From Verrucomicrobiales bacterium (GTDB lineage Bacteria > Verrucomicrobiota > Verrucomicrobiia > Limisphaerales > UBA11358), in the NCBI GenBank assembly GCA_028712475.1, contig JAQTQB010000001.1, positions 310,001-374,000 of the forward strand: a stretch of DNA of 64,000 nucleotides, read 5' to 3'. The notes beneath the pieces were generated by a model. The model did no database searches. It was not told the origin of the DNA and was given only the letters and a program-made list of their open reading frames with translations. A program made the position numbers and the translations under genes. Positions 39,604-49,517 of the stretch are shown here, in pieces (positions within the stretch are counted from its first letter, which is position 1; every line of letters starts with the position of its first letter).

Positions 39604-39674
39604 GTTTTTAGTTTTGGATTTCAGATTTTGCGTTAAAACTTCTCCCGGTTGAAATTCAAAACGCAAAACAGAAA

Positions 39675-41402
39675 ATGAGCGAGGAACTTTCCAAGCTGAC
39701 GGCGCGTTATGAGCGGCTGCAATTGCTCTATCAGGTGAGCAACGTCATCCACTCGACGGTCGAGGCGCAGGAAGCGCTGCAATTGATAGTCAGCGAGGCC
39801 GTCCGCCTGATGAACGCCAGCTCCGGCTCGGTGGTTTTGCTCAATCCAACCTCGGGGTTGCTGGAGATTTCCGCATCGCAAAATCTGCCAAGCGCGGCAA
39901 CAAAATTGAAATTGCGCGTCGGCGAGGGCGTCACCGGCTGGGTTGCGCGCCATGGCAAACCCGTGCGTGTCGGCGATGTGACGCAAGACCCGCGCTACGT
40001 CGCGGCGCGGCGCGGCGTAAAATCAGAACTGGCTGTGCCGCTGGAAGTGAATGGCGAAACGCGCGGCGTGTTGAACGTGGATTCTGATCGTGTGGATGCC
40101 TTCAGCACGGACGATCAGGATTTGCTGGAACAGCTCGCTGTGCAGGCGGCCAGGGTGATCCATAAAACCTGGCTCTATGAGCAATTGCGGTTGAAAGTTC
40201 ATTTATTCGAGTCGCTTGCGAATGTGAGCCGCACGATCAACTCCACGTTGAGCCTGGACGAGGCGTTGCGCGTCATCACGCGTGAAACGTGTGTGCTGAT
40301 GCACGCCCGGATGTGTTCGCTGATGATGCTGGATGACAGCCGGGAATGGCTCGACCTGCGCGCGAGCTATGGTGCGGGCGAATCTTACATAAAAAAACCC
40401 CGGTTGAATGTAGAAGAAAGCCTGCTCGGCGTGGTCGCGCGCCGGAAAAAACCGATGCAAGTCGCCAATGTTCAGGCATCGAGCCGTTATCAAAATGTAG
40501 AGGTGGCACGTCAGGAAGGACTGGTTTCATTATTGAGCGTGCCGCTGCTTTTCGCCGGTCAGCCCATTGGAACACTCAATGTTTATACGGGCCGGCCATA
40601 CAATTTTTCCAACGAAGAGATCCGCATCTTGAGCGCGCTGGCGGAGTTGTCCGCGATTGCGATTGAAAAGGCGCGGCTCTACGAACGCATCGTGGACGTG
40701 GAGGAACAGTTGCGGCAGAACGAAAAATTATCCGCGCTCGGCCTGCTCGCCGCCGAAGTCGCCCACGAAATCCGCAATCCGCTCACGGTGATGAAATTGT
40801 TGTATCATTCGCTTGATTTGAAATTTCCACCCGGCGATCCGCGGGCAAAAGATGCGCGGATCATTGACGCCAAGATCGAACACATGAACAAGATTGTGGA
40901 GCAGGTTCTGGATTTCGCCCGCACGACCGAACCCAAGCTCGCTCCTGTGAACCTAAACGAGCTGGTTGACGAACTTGGCCTGCTCGTGCGACACAAACTC
41001 GCCAATCAAAACGTCCGGCTGGTCCGCGATTTGCAGTCTGATTTGCCATTCGTCATGGGCGATGCGCCACAACTGGAACAGGCATTTTTGAACCTGATTC
41101 TCAATGCCGCCGAGGCCATGCCTGACGGAGGCACGCTCATAGTCAAATCGCGCGAAATTCGCGAGCCAAGCTCAAGCCCTTACCCGACGCACATCGTTGT
41201 TGAATTCAAAGACACTGGCAAAGGGATTAGCGCGGAAATCCAAAAGCGCGCGTTCACCGCAGTTTTGAGCACGACCAAGGCCAAAGGAACCGGTCTGGGT
41301 CTGGCCATTGTCGGACGTATCATTGAAACGCACCGTGGCACCATCCGCATCAAATCCAAGACCGGTCGCGGCACGAGTATGATCATTAAGTTGCCGACGT
41401 AA
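39675..41402 (+). CDS. GAF-domain sensor histidine kinase
   Basis: Two GAF-like regions; AHEIRNPLTVMKLL H-box; FKDTGKGISAEIQ and GTGLGLAIVGRIIETHRGTI. Confidence 0.9.
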   Translation: MSEELSKLTARYERLQLLYQVSNVIHSTVEAQEALQLIVSEAVRLMNASSGSVVLLNPTSGLLEISASQNLPSAATKLKLRVGEGVTGWVARHGKPVRVGDVTQDPRYVAARRGVKSELAVPLEVNGETRGVLNVDSDRVDAFSTDDQDLLEQLAVQAARVIHKTWLYEQLRLKVHLFESLANVSRTINSTLSLDEALRVITRETCVLMHARMCSLMMLDDSREWLDLRASYGAGESYIKKPRLNVEESLLGVVARRKKPMQVANVQASSRYQNVEVARQEGLVSLLSVPLLFAGQPIGTLNVYTGRPYNFSNEEIRILSALAELSAIAIEKARLYERIVDVEEQLRQNEKLSALGLLAAEVAHEIRNPLTVMKLLYHSLDLKFPPGDPRAKDARIIDAKIEHMNKIVEQVLDFARTTEPKLAPVNLNELVDELGLLVRHKLANQNVRLVRDLQSDLPFVMGDAPQLEQAFLNLILNAAEAMPDGGTLIVKSREIREPSSSPYPTHIVVEFKDTGKGISAEIQKRAFTAVLSTTKAKGTGLGLAIVGRIIETHRGTIRIKSKTGRGTSMIIKLPT

Positions 41403-41609
41403 AAAACCTCGCTGGAAGCTTTGTCTCGGCTCGCGTGCTCAAAACTTCTCAAAGAAAGCAAAAACCAAGGTGTGCTGCACCTCCACATCTCCGAAATTCA
41501 CTTTCAACGTGCCTTGATTTATAAATGGTGATAAGCTAGCCCACCTGATTTAATCGAAACGATTCAAATAGAAAACTGAAATTTTAATGACTGTTTTTGT
41601 CAATAATCC

Positions 41610-43562
41610 ATGTTCATTTATCCAAAAAAATACGACGTTATCGTAATAGGTGCCGGCCATGCCGGGGTTGAAGCCGCATTAGCTTCGGCACGGATGGGTT
41701 GCCAGACAATGCTATTGACAATGAATGCAGATTCGATTGGGCAAATGTCCTGCAACCCAGCAATCGGAGGGCTTGGGAAAGGGCATCTTGTTCGAGAAAT
41801 TGACGCCCTTGGTGGAGAAATGGGCAAGGCCACCGATTTGACAGGGTTGCAATTTCGGATGTTGAATATGAAAAAGGGGCCAGCCGTCTGGTCTCCGCGC
41901 GCACAATGTGATAAGAAGTCTTACCAATTCAGACTTAAATGGATATGTGAGTCAGAGCCGAATCTGGACGTTAAACAGGGGCAATCTACCAAAATATTGC
42001 ACAAAGATGGCGAGATTTTTGGAATAGAGACGAATTTAGAAGTTCAGTATCACGGACAGGCGGTCGTTATAACAACTGGAACATTTTTGCGCGGGTTGAT
42101 GCACATTGGATCAAATCAACAGGCTGGAGGTCGCTCTGGAGATTCGGCAGCAATGGATCTTTCCGGCTCACTCAAAGGAATTGGGCTGGAGCTTGCAAGA
42201 CTCAAAACTGGAACTCCACCGAGACTGCTTCGTCGTTCAATTAATTTTTCAAAGACTGAAGCACAATTCGGGGACGAGCCAGTCCCTTACTTCACCCATT
42301 GGAAGGACGATTTGTTCCACATGGAACAAGGACGAGGCAGATTTGCTGGTGCTGGCGGATCAGGCGGTAAATATCCACACGGTTCAGTGCTTGACAAAAT
42401 TAACTGTCAATTGCCGTGCTTCATCACATTCACAACCGAGGCTACAGCTAACTTGATTCGTGCGAATCTCCACAAATCCCCGATGTATTCGGGTGTGATC
42501 GAGGGTGTGGGTCCTCGGTATTGCCCTTCAATCGAAGATAAAATTGTCAAATTCGCAGAAAAGGAGCGCCATCAGATTTTTCTTGAGCCTGAAGGGATAG
42601 AGACGGATGAAATCTATGTGAATGGGTTTTCAACATGTTTGCCATTTGAGGTGCAAGTTGATTTAGTTCGAACAATCATCGGATGTGAGAACGCCGAGAT
42701 ATTGCGCCCAGCGTATGCCGTCGAATATGATTTTTCTCATCCGACGCAACTACTGCCATCGCTGGAAACCAAAGTTTGTAAAAATCTATATCTCGCCGGA
42801 CAAATTAACGGCACTTCCGGATATGAGGAGGCGGCCGCACAAGGATTGATGGCAGGAATCAATGCCGCTCGCCGAGTAAAAAATCTTGAACCAATTGTTC
42901 TCCGGCGCGATCAGGCGTATATCGGAGTCTTGATTGATGATTTGGTTACGAAAGGAACGACCGAGCCATATCGAATGTTTACGTCTCGGGCAGAATATCG
43001 GCTTTTGTTGCGTCAGGACAATGCCGACATGCGGCTTTCCGAAATTGGCTATGAAACAGGCCTGCTGTCAGAACAAAACTTTAAAAAATTCAGCACCAAG
43101 AAGCAGGCCATAGAAAGCGAGTTAAATCGTTTGACAAAAACGATTTGTGAAGGAGACTTTCTGGTTAAAATTTTAAGCAGGCCGGAAATTTCATACAAAG
43201 ATTTGCCGGATCGAAATGAAAATATATCTGATGAAGTTGTTCAGCAGGTTGAAATTGCGGTCAAATATGCTGGATACATTGACCGGCAGGAACTGGAGGT
43301 AAAAAAGTTCAAAAAAATGGAGGACAAGGCAATTCCCGAAACGTTTGATTTTTCAACCGTGCCAAGCTTGCGGCTCGAAGCCCGTCAAAAATTTTCAAAA
43401 ATCCGTCCAGGAACCATAGGTCAGGCGGCGCGCATTTCCGGCGTATCGCCCGCCGACATTAGCATTCTCATGGTTTGGTTAAAACGTTCGGCTAGCAGAC
43501 CAAATAATTTTGAGAAAGAACCGGAAGCGTGTGATGCGTGCGGGCCGGATTTGGAGGAGTGA
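41610..43562 (+). CDS. mnmG: tRNA U34 carboxymethylaminomethyl modification enzyme MnmG
   Basis: YDVIVIGAGHAGVEAALASARMG, CNPAIGGLGKGHLVREIDALGG, FTSRAEYRLLLRQDNADMRLSEIG. Confidence 0.95.
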   Translation: MFIYPKKYDVIVIGAGHAGVEAALASARMGCQTMLLTMNADSIGQMSCNPAIGGLGKGHLVREIDALGGEMGKATDLTGLQFRMLNMKKGPAVWSPRAQCDKKSYQFRLKWICESEPNLDVKQGQSTKILHKDGEIFGIETNLEVQYHGQAVVITTGTFLRGLMHIGSNQQAGGRSGDSAAMDLSGSLKGIGLELARLKTGTPPRLLRRSINFSKTEAQFGDEPVPYFTHWKDDLFHMEQGRGRFAGAGGSGGKYPHGSVLDKINCQLPCFITFTTEATANLIRANLHKSPMYSGVIEGVGPRYCPSIEDKIVKFAEKERHQIFLEPEGIETDEIYVNGFSTCLPFEVQVDLVRTIIGCENAEILRPAYAVEYDFSHPTQLLPSLETKVCKNLYLAGQINGTSGYEEAAAQGLMAGINAARRVKNLEPIVLRRDQAYIGVLIDDLVTKGTTEPYRMFTSRAEYRLLLRQDNADMRLSEIGYETGLLSEQNFKKFSTKKQAIESELNRLTKTICEGDFLVKILSRPEISYKDLPDRNENISDEVVQQVEIAVKYAGYIDRQELEVKKFKKMEDKAIPETFDFSTVPSLRLEARQKFSKIRPGTIGQAARISGVSPADISILMVWLKRSASRPNNFEKEPEACDACGPDLEE

Positions 43563-43568
43563 ATAAAA

Positions 43569-43598
43569 TGGCTGTCCGACATGGATAGCAACCATAAA
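43569..43598 (-). other. tRNA-Gln 3'-end-like fragment
   Basis: TGGCTGTCCGACATGGAT identical to the 3' end of tRNA-Gln at 48935-48952, then partial similarity (AACCAT). Confidence 0.6.
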
Positions 43599-44000
43599 CT
43601 TGATTATTTTCACTGTGTTCATAGTTTTTTGGCCGCCTTCCATGTGCCACTGGCGCAATCGCGTTAAGTCGTGCGTGTGAATCCAAAAGCTTGATTTTCT
43701 GTCGCCAGTTGCTGAATAAATCCTTTTGTGCTGTCGCCACCACTGTCGGAGATTTGAAGTCCTTTGCAAAGGGCACTCTGATTCTGCGTCTGACTTCGAT
43801 GCCAGCCAGCCTTCCCCTTGACGAATTGGCCAATGTGCGCAAGTTTGCAATAAGAGGAACGATTGGAATTATGAAAAGGCGACTTTTTCCAATAATGTTG
43901 TCGGGCTGGTTAAGGCAGGTTTTTTATTTTCACTTCCCCCTTCATGGGCAATTGGAACAGGTGCGTTTGCCCCGCAAACATCGCAACCAAAGGAGGAATT

Positions 44001-44474
44001 ATGAAAACTAAAGCGGGACTGTGGATTGACCATCAAGCGGCGATTATCGTGGAGCTGGCGGAAGCCGGGGAGCAAATCCGGCAGATAAAATCAACGGTTG
44101 AAAAACAACGGCGGCGTTCCAAAGACAGCGAGCCGGCTCAAGTGTCAATTGCGGCCGGGGAAGTTCCTCCTGATGATTCGCGCGAACGGGAATATCAAGG
44201 ACATCTTGCGCGCTATTATGACGAAATCATTTCGTATCTACAATCATCTGATGAAATCCTGATATTTGGTCCTGGGGAGGCCAAAGGCGAACTGAAAAAA
44301 AGGTTCGCGAAAGATAAAAGCGGCTCGCGCATCATCGCGCTCGAGACCACCGATAAAATGACCGTGCCACAGATTGTGGCTCACGTTCGGCAACATTTTC
44401 ACCATGAGGCACCCCGAGGGAGGGTGACAACCACCGCAGTTCCCAGACAATCAACCAAGGCTGATTATGCTTAA
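44001..44474 (+). CDS. Conserved hypothetical protein (WIDHQAAIIVEL family)
   Basis: AGGAGG RBS; MKTKAGLWIDHQAAIIVELAEAGEQIRQIKS; HLARYYDEIISYLQSSDEILIFGPGEAKGELKKRF. Confidence 0.7.
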   Translation: MKTKAGLWIDHQAAIIVELAEAGEQIRQIKSTVEKQRRRSKDSEPAQVSIAAGEVPPDDSREREYQGHLARYYDEIISYLQSSDEILIFGPGEAKGELKKRFAKDKSGSRIIALETTDKMTVPQIVAHVRQHFHHEAPRGRVTTTAVPRQSTKADYA

Positions 44475-44751
44475 AAAATTCTCAATAGATTACATTGCCA
44501 TGCCCAGGAACAACACCCGGGTCTTTACGCATCTCACCGATGATCCGGTCGAGGCCGAGGAGTTTTTGATGCATTTGCTGTCTGCCAATGCGCGCATCAA
44601 AGAGATCCGGCACGACGGCAACATTCTGACCGGACATCAGTTCGACAAAATGCTCAAGGTGGCCGCCGAACGCGTCGCGTCCCGGATGTTGGCGGAATCA
44701 CTCGCCGTTGACGGGGCGGAAATCAAGAACCGGTTTGGCTTTGCCGCCTGA
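44467..44751 (+). CDS. Small conserved hypothetical protein
   Basis: 94 aa, overlaps upstream ORF by 8 nt (translational coupling). Confidence 0.55.
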   Translation: MLKKFSIDYIAMPRNNTRVFTHLTDDPVEAEEFLMHLLSANARIKEIRHDGNILTGHQFDKMLKVAAERVASRMLAESLAVDGAEIKNRFGFAA

Positions 44752-44916
44752 AGCGACTGATTGCTGTTGAGAAGCGTCAGTCACCCGTGTTGAGCCCGTC
44801 AATTGAGGGCTTGACGCAAACGTGGCGGAGACTGGGAAATGGAGTGGAAATTGCGTTAAATATAATTCCCGGCGCATTGACCGGGCAACCGACCTTCAAA
44901 CAGGTCTGGAGGGAAT

Positions 44917-46350
44917 ATGGCAAACATTTATTCCGAGCCGGCTGCTAATAAAAAAACAGGACGCATGTCTCTGGGCAGTGAAGCAGCGGCGATCATCGGT
45001 GCAGTATTGATGCCGCACGCGCCGATTCTCGTGCCTGCCGTTGGCGGGGAAAGAGGGGGCGCGGTGGAGGCCAGTTGCCGGGCGATGCGCACCGCCGCCG
45101 CCTGCGTGACGAGCCTTCAGCCGGAGACAATTGTTGTGATTTCGCCGCACTCGCCGAGGAAACCAGGAGCGTTTGGCCTGTGGGCCGACGACCGCCTCGA
45201 AGGCGCGTTCACCCAATTCAACGCCCCGCACGCGCGGGTGAGTCTGCCCAACGATCAGCCTCTGATAGAAGCCATCGTCGCCGAAGCGCAGGCGGGCGGG
45301 GTGGAAACCTGGCTGATTCACAATCGCAGTCTTGATCACGGAGCCCTCGTGCCGCTCTGGTTTCTCGCCGGGGCGGGCTGGTCGGGACCGACTGTTGTTC
45401 TTAGTCTCAACAACCATGATGAATATGGCCTGACCAAATTGGGCGAGGTGATAGCCGCCGCCGCCAGCGCGCTGCGCCGTCGCGTGGCAATCGTCGCCAG
45501 CGGCGACATGAGCCATCGCTTGACGCCCGACGCTCCCGGCGGTTTTCATCCGCAGGCGCACCGGTTTGACGAAATTTTTATGCGCCTTATCCGCGCGGGC
45601 GATTACCGTGAAATTCAACACATCAATCCCGAGTTGAGAGAAGTGGCGGCGGAAGACGCGGCAGATTCCACCATGGTCGCGGCCGCCGCCGTGAAATGGA
45701 ACGCAACCGGCCACAAAGTTTTAAGTTACGAGGGACCGTTTGGAGTCGGCTACGGCGTGGCAATTTTGTTTATCAGGAAACCAAAGGCTCAAGGCGAGGC
45801 GGCGACATCGCCAGCAAGAGCCAGCCGTGATGGGGCCGGGTTGCCCGGTTTGGCTCGCCGGGCGGTGGAGACGGCGCGGCGGGGCAGCCCCGCTACTCCC
45901 CCGGCAGCCTCCGGGGAGTATTTGAATGAGCAACGCGGGGTCTTTGTGACGTTGCGCCACCGGAACGGCAACTTGCGTGGCTGTGCAGGGACGATTGACC
46001 CGGTCTGCACCAATTTAGTGGCGGAAACTTGGCGGAACGCTTGTGTGGCGGCATTCCAAGACGCCCGTTTTCCACCCGTCGCGGCGGCGGAACTCGCCGA
46101 CCTGCGGTTTCATGTCAATGTGATTCATTCAATTGAAGACATCTCGACGCCGGATGAACTTGACCCACAGCGCTACGGTATGATCGTTTTCACAGCGGAC
46201 GGACGCCGCGGCATCCTGTTACCTGGAATTGAGGACATTAAGACCGGTGAAGATCAGTTGAAACTTGCCCAGACGAAGGGCGGGATCAGGCCGAACGAAC
46301 CGATGAAAGTCCGTCGTTTTCAAGTAGATCACTTTGCAGATCCGGACTGA
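44917..46350 (+). CDS. MEMO1-like/AMMECR1 fusion (AmmeMemoRadiSam system)
   Basis: MPHAPILVPAVGGER and VASGDMSHRLTPDAP (class III dioxygenase/MEMO); C-terminal RGVFVTLRHRNGNLRGCAGTIDP (AMMECR1). Confidence 0.88.
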   Translation: MANIYSEPAANKKTGRMSLGSEAAAIIGAVLMPHAPILVPAVGGERGGAVEASCRAMRTAAACVTSLQPETIVVISPHSPRKPGAFGLWADDRLEGAFTQFNAPHARVSLPNDQPLIEAIVAEAQAGGVETWLIHNRSLDHGALVPLWFLAGAGWSGPTVVLSLNNHDEYGLTKLGEVIAAAASALRRRVAIVASGDMSHRLTPDAPGGFHPQAHRFDEIFMRLIRAGDYREIQHINPELREVAAEDAADSTMVAAAAVKWNATGHKVLSYEGPFGVGYGVAILFIRKPKAQGEAATSPARASRDGAGLPGLARRAVETARRGSPATPPAASGEYLNEQRGVFVTLRHRNGNLRGCAGTIDPVCTNLVAETWRNACVAAFQDARFPPVAAAELADLRFHVNVIHSIEDISTPDELDPQRYGMIVFTADGRRGILLPGIEDIKTGEDQLKLAQTKGGIRPNEPMKVRRFQVDHFADPD

Positions 46351-46699
46351 CAGCCAGCTTTCCGAAAAAGCGCAGCAAACTTGTGCCGGAAAGTTTCTTA
46401 TTTCAGTCGTCCATCAAATTTTAGACAGTGACGGCATTTCGGGCAGCCTAGGACACTGGTGCGCAAAGCCTGCCAGCACTGATGTGCGTCCTGAAAAGCT
46501 TGAGAAAACGACCAGATATTTTTTGCGTTCACCGTGGCAAAACCAGTTCCCTTGCGGACGAAACGGGCTGTGCTAGCTTTACAAACGGGGTCGGACGAAT
46601 GTGCCTTCCCGGTGGTTCGTTGACCTCATCCGGCAGGATGGAACGGTCGGCGGGACTGTTCTGCCGTCATGATCAACTCCCGCCGACAGGAGACAGATT

Positions 46700-47212
46700 A
46701 TGAATGCATTAACCAAATGGAATCCCTTTGGAATGCGTGAGCCAGTGAAGCTGTGGAGTGCGGAACGGCCATGGGATTCGTTTCTGGAAATGGAACGGGA
46801 AATGGCCACCATGTTGGACCGCATGGATCGGATGGTTGGTCGCTGGCCAATGGAAACCAAGGGCGAAGGTCTCACGGTCGCCGCGTGGACGCCGAGCGTG
46901 GACATCATCGAGGACGAGAAGGAGTATCTGGTTAAAGCCGAACTCCCCGAGGTGAAGAAGGAAGAAATCAAGGTGCGCGTGCGGGATCACACGCTCTCGA
47001 TCACCGGCGAACGCAAAGCCGAGAAAGAGGAAAAAGGCAAAAAATATCATCGCATTGAGCGCACCTACGGCAGCTTCGAACGCAGCTTCATGCTGCCCGA
47101 AGAAGCCGATGCAGGCAAAATCACATCCGAGTTCAAGGACGGCGTGTTGAAGGTGCATCTGCCGAAAGTTTCCGTCCCCGAACCGAAGACGACAGAAGTG
47201 AAGGTGGCGTGA
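46700..47212 (+). CDS. Hsp20/alpha-crystallin small heat-shock protein
   Basis: VDIIEDEKEYLVKAELPEVKKEEIKVRVRDHTLSITGERK...GSFERSFMLPEEAD. Confidence 0.93.
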   Translation: MNALTKWNPFGMREPVKLWSAERPWDSFLEMEREMATMLDRMDRMVGRWPMETKGEGLTVAAWTPSVDIIEDEKEYLVKAELPEVKKEEIKVRVRDHTLSITGERKAEKEEKGKKYHRIERTYGSFERSFMLPEEADAGKITSEFKDGVLKVHLPKVSVPEPKTTEVKVA

Positions 47213-47348
47213 TCCACCAAACACGCTCCGTGTGCGGAGACGCGCCGGGGCCAAAACAGTGAACCTTTGGCGGCGGACTGCCGCCAAAGGCAGGAGGTTT
47301 TCAGAGGTCAAATAGACCAAGGGCAGTTCAATGGAAAGGAACGCTTCA

Positions 47349-47792
47349 ATGAAAACACGATTAATAATTTTCTTGGGAGGATTGCTGGTTTTGGCCGTCT
47401 TATCCGGTTGCGGCAACAATCCAAAATCACCCCGGGGATTCCGTTTGCCAGATGGTGACGCAGACAAAGGCAGGCAGGCTTTTCTCGCGCTTAAGTGCAA
47501 CACATGTCATAAGGTGGAAGGCGTGGAACTGCCTCCGCCGAGTGCGTTCAACCTGACGCTCGGCGGCGAAATCACCTATGTGAAAACTTACGGCGAGCTG
47601 GTAACTTCCATCATCAATCCTTCGCATGTGCTGTCCGAAAATTACAAGAAGGAGCTCTTGGATGCCAAAGAATCCCCCATGCCGAAGTTCAATCATGTGA
47701 TGACGGTCGAACAGATGATTGACTTGGTGGCGTTTCTCCAGCCGCACTACAAATTAATAGTGCCGGATTACACAACTTATTCCGCCCCTTGA
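47349..47792 (+). CDS. c-type cytochrome lipoprotein
   Basis: Lipobox LAVLSGCG; heme motif CNTCH; MPKFNHVMTVEQMIDLVAFLQ. Confidence 0.88.
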   Translation: MKTRLIIFLGGLLVLAVLSGCGNNPKSPRGFRLPDGDADKGRQAFLALKCNTCHKVEGVELPPPSAFNLTLGGEITYVKTYGELVTSIINPSHVLSENYKKELLDAKESPMPKFNHVMTVEQMIDLVAFLQPHYKLIVPDYTTYSAP

Positions 47793-48895
47793 GAACGCTT
47801 ATGCGCGCTGCTGCGAAACAGGTGATCGAACCTGTAGTGATTGCTGGCCAATGGTGGCACCGTTTGGCCGATGGCCGTGTTCAATGTGATGTCTGCCCGC
47901 GGTTCTGCAAACTTCACGAAGGGCAGCGTGGTTTCTGCTTTGTGCGCCAGAACAGCGGCGACCGCATCGTGCTGACCACCTACGGTCGCAGCAGCGGCTT
48001 CTGCATTGACCCCATCGAAAAGAAACCGCTGAATCATTTCTATCCGGGCACCAGCGTCCTCTCGTTCGGCACCGCCGGTTGCAATCTCGGCTGCCGCTTC
48101 TGCCAGAACTGGGACATCAGCAAGGCTCGTGAGTTCGACCGGCTGGCCGATCAAGCTTCGCCGGAAACCATAGCCGCCGCCGCCCGCCGGCTCGGGTGCC
48201 GGTCGGTCGCCTTCACTTACAACGACCCGGTGATCTTCGCCGAATACGCCATGGACGTGGCAGATGCCTGCCGCGAAGCCGGCGTCGCCTCCGTCGCGGT
48301 CACCGCCGGCTACATGACCGACGATTCGCGCCCCGAATTTTACCATCACATGGACGCCGCCAATGTGGATTTGAAAGGTTTCACCGAGGAGTTTTATCAC
48401 CGCAATTGTTTCGCCGAACTCACGCCCGTGCTCGACACTTTGAAATATCTGCGCCACCACACAAAAGTCTGGTTCGAAGTGACCACGCTGCTGATTCCCG
48501 GTGAAAACGACAGCGAGGGCGAACTTGAAAAGGCTTCTGACTGGTTTGCCGTCAACCTCGGCCCTGACGTGCCGTGGCATTTCACCGCGTTTCATCCGGA
48601 TTACAAGATGCTCGACAAGCCGCACACCCCGCCCGCAACGCTCACGCGCGCCCGCGAGATCGCACGCGCGAAAGGTCTCCGCTATGTTTACACCGGCAAC
48701 GTCCATGACCGCGACGGCAGCAGCACCTGGTGTCCGGGTTGCGGCCAACGGCTGATTGAGCGCGACTGGTATGACTTGGGCGAATGGAAACTCAAAGGCA
48801 ATCGCTGCGCCTTCTGCGGCTTTGAAATCGCCGGCCACTTCGACGCACAGCCCGGCGATTGGGGCAACCGCCGGCAGCCGGTGCATTTATCTTGA
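47789..48895 (+). CDS. AmmeMemoRadiSam system radical SAM enzyme
   Basis: CDVCPRFCKLHEGQRGFC; GTAGCNLGCRFCQNWDISK; C-terminal CPGCGQRLIERDWYDL. Confidence 0.9.
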   Translation: MRTLMRAAAKQVIEPVVIAGQWWHRLADGRVQCDVCPRFCKLHEGQRGFCFVRQNSGDRIVLTTYGRSSGFCIDPIEKKPLNHFYPGTSVLSFGTAGCNLGCRFCQNWDISKAREFDRLADQASPETIAAAARRLGCRSVAFTYNDPVIFAEYAMDVADACREAGVASVAVTAGYMTDDSRPEFYHHMDAANVDLKGFTEEFYHRNCFAELTPVLDTLKYLRHHTKVWFEVTTLLIPGENDSEGELEKASDWFAVNLGPDVPWHFTAFHPDYKMLDKPHTPPATLTRAREIARAKGLRYVYTGNVHDRDGSSTWCPGCGQRLIERDWYDLGEWKLKGNRCAFCGFEIAGHFDAQPGDWGNRRQPVHLS

Positions 48896-48934
48896 TTCAA
48901 TGGACAGGAGAAATCTACAACCACCAGGAAGTCA

Positions 48935-49008
48935 TGGCTGTCCGACATGGATTCGAACCATGAATAACGCCTTCAAAGGGCGCTGTGTTACCATTACACC
49001 ATCGGACA
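48935..49008 (-). tRNA. tRNA-Gln(UUG)
   Basis: Complement TGTCCGATGGTGTAATGGTAACACAGCGCCCTTTGAAGGCGTTATTCATGGTTCGAATCCATGTCGGACAGCCA; anticodon TTG, CCA encoded. Confidence 0.95.
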
Positions 49009-49178
49009 ATCCGGCAATATATTAGATTTTTAACATCGCTGGAGCAAAGAGAAAATCACCGGCAGTCCGATACGTCTGCCACTGTCGGATCCGGAAGCCC
49101 GCAATGGAATGATTGATGATGCGCAAAATTCCTTCTTGTCATCCAGCTTGTCCGTGATAATGTTGCTCCCCTTTTATT

Positions 49179-49424
49179 ATGAAGACGGACATACATCCGA
49201 AATACAACGACGCAGAAATCCGTTGCGCCTGTGGCAACGTGATCAAGACGCGCTCCACCCGCTCAACCATCATCATCGGCATCTGCAACGCCTGCCACCC
49301 GTTCTACACCGGCACGCAGAAATTCGTGGATACCGCCGGCCGCGTGGATAAATTCCAGCAACGCCTCGCCAAGACGCAGGCCGCGCAGGCCGCCGCCGCC
49401 GCGCCGAAGAAGAAAAAAGTTTAG
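49179..49424 (+). CDS. rpmE: 50S ribosomal protein L31
   Basis: [27 protein letters not shown]...[24 protein letters not shown]. Confidence 0.95.
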   Translation: MKTDIHPKYNDAEIRCACGNVIKTRSTRSTIIIGICNACHPFYTGTQKFVDTAGRVDKFQQRLAKTQAAQAAAAAPKKKKV

Positions 49425-49517
49425 CTGCCCGCTTTCATCCCGCCCGCACTCCCGTCATGGGATTGCGGGCGGTTTCTTTTTTCTTGAACGCGCGCACAGG
49501 ACGCGGTCACAAGAACC

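Noticed and set aside
45780-45910. GC-rich palindromic stretch inside the MEMO-AMMECR1 fusion as an inserted REP
   Set aside because: The reading frame is continuous and LPGLARRAVETA looks like the normal AMMECR1 N-terminus; treated as linker sequence.
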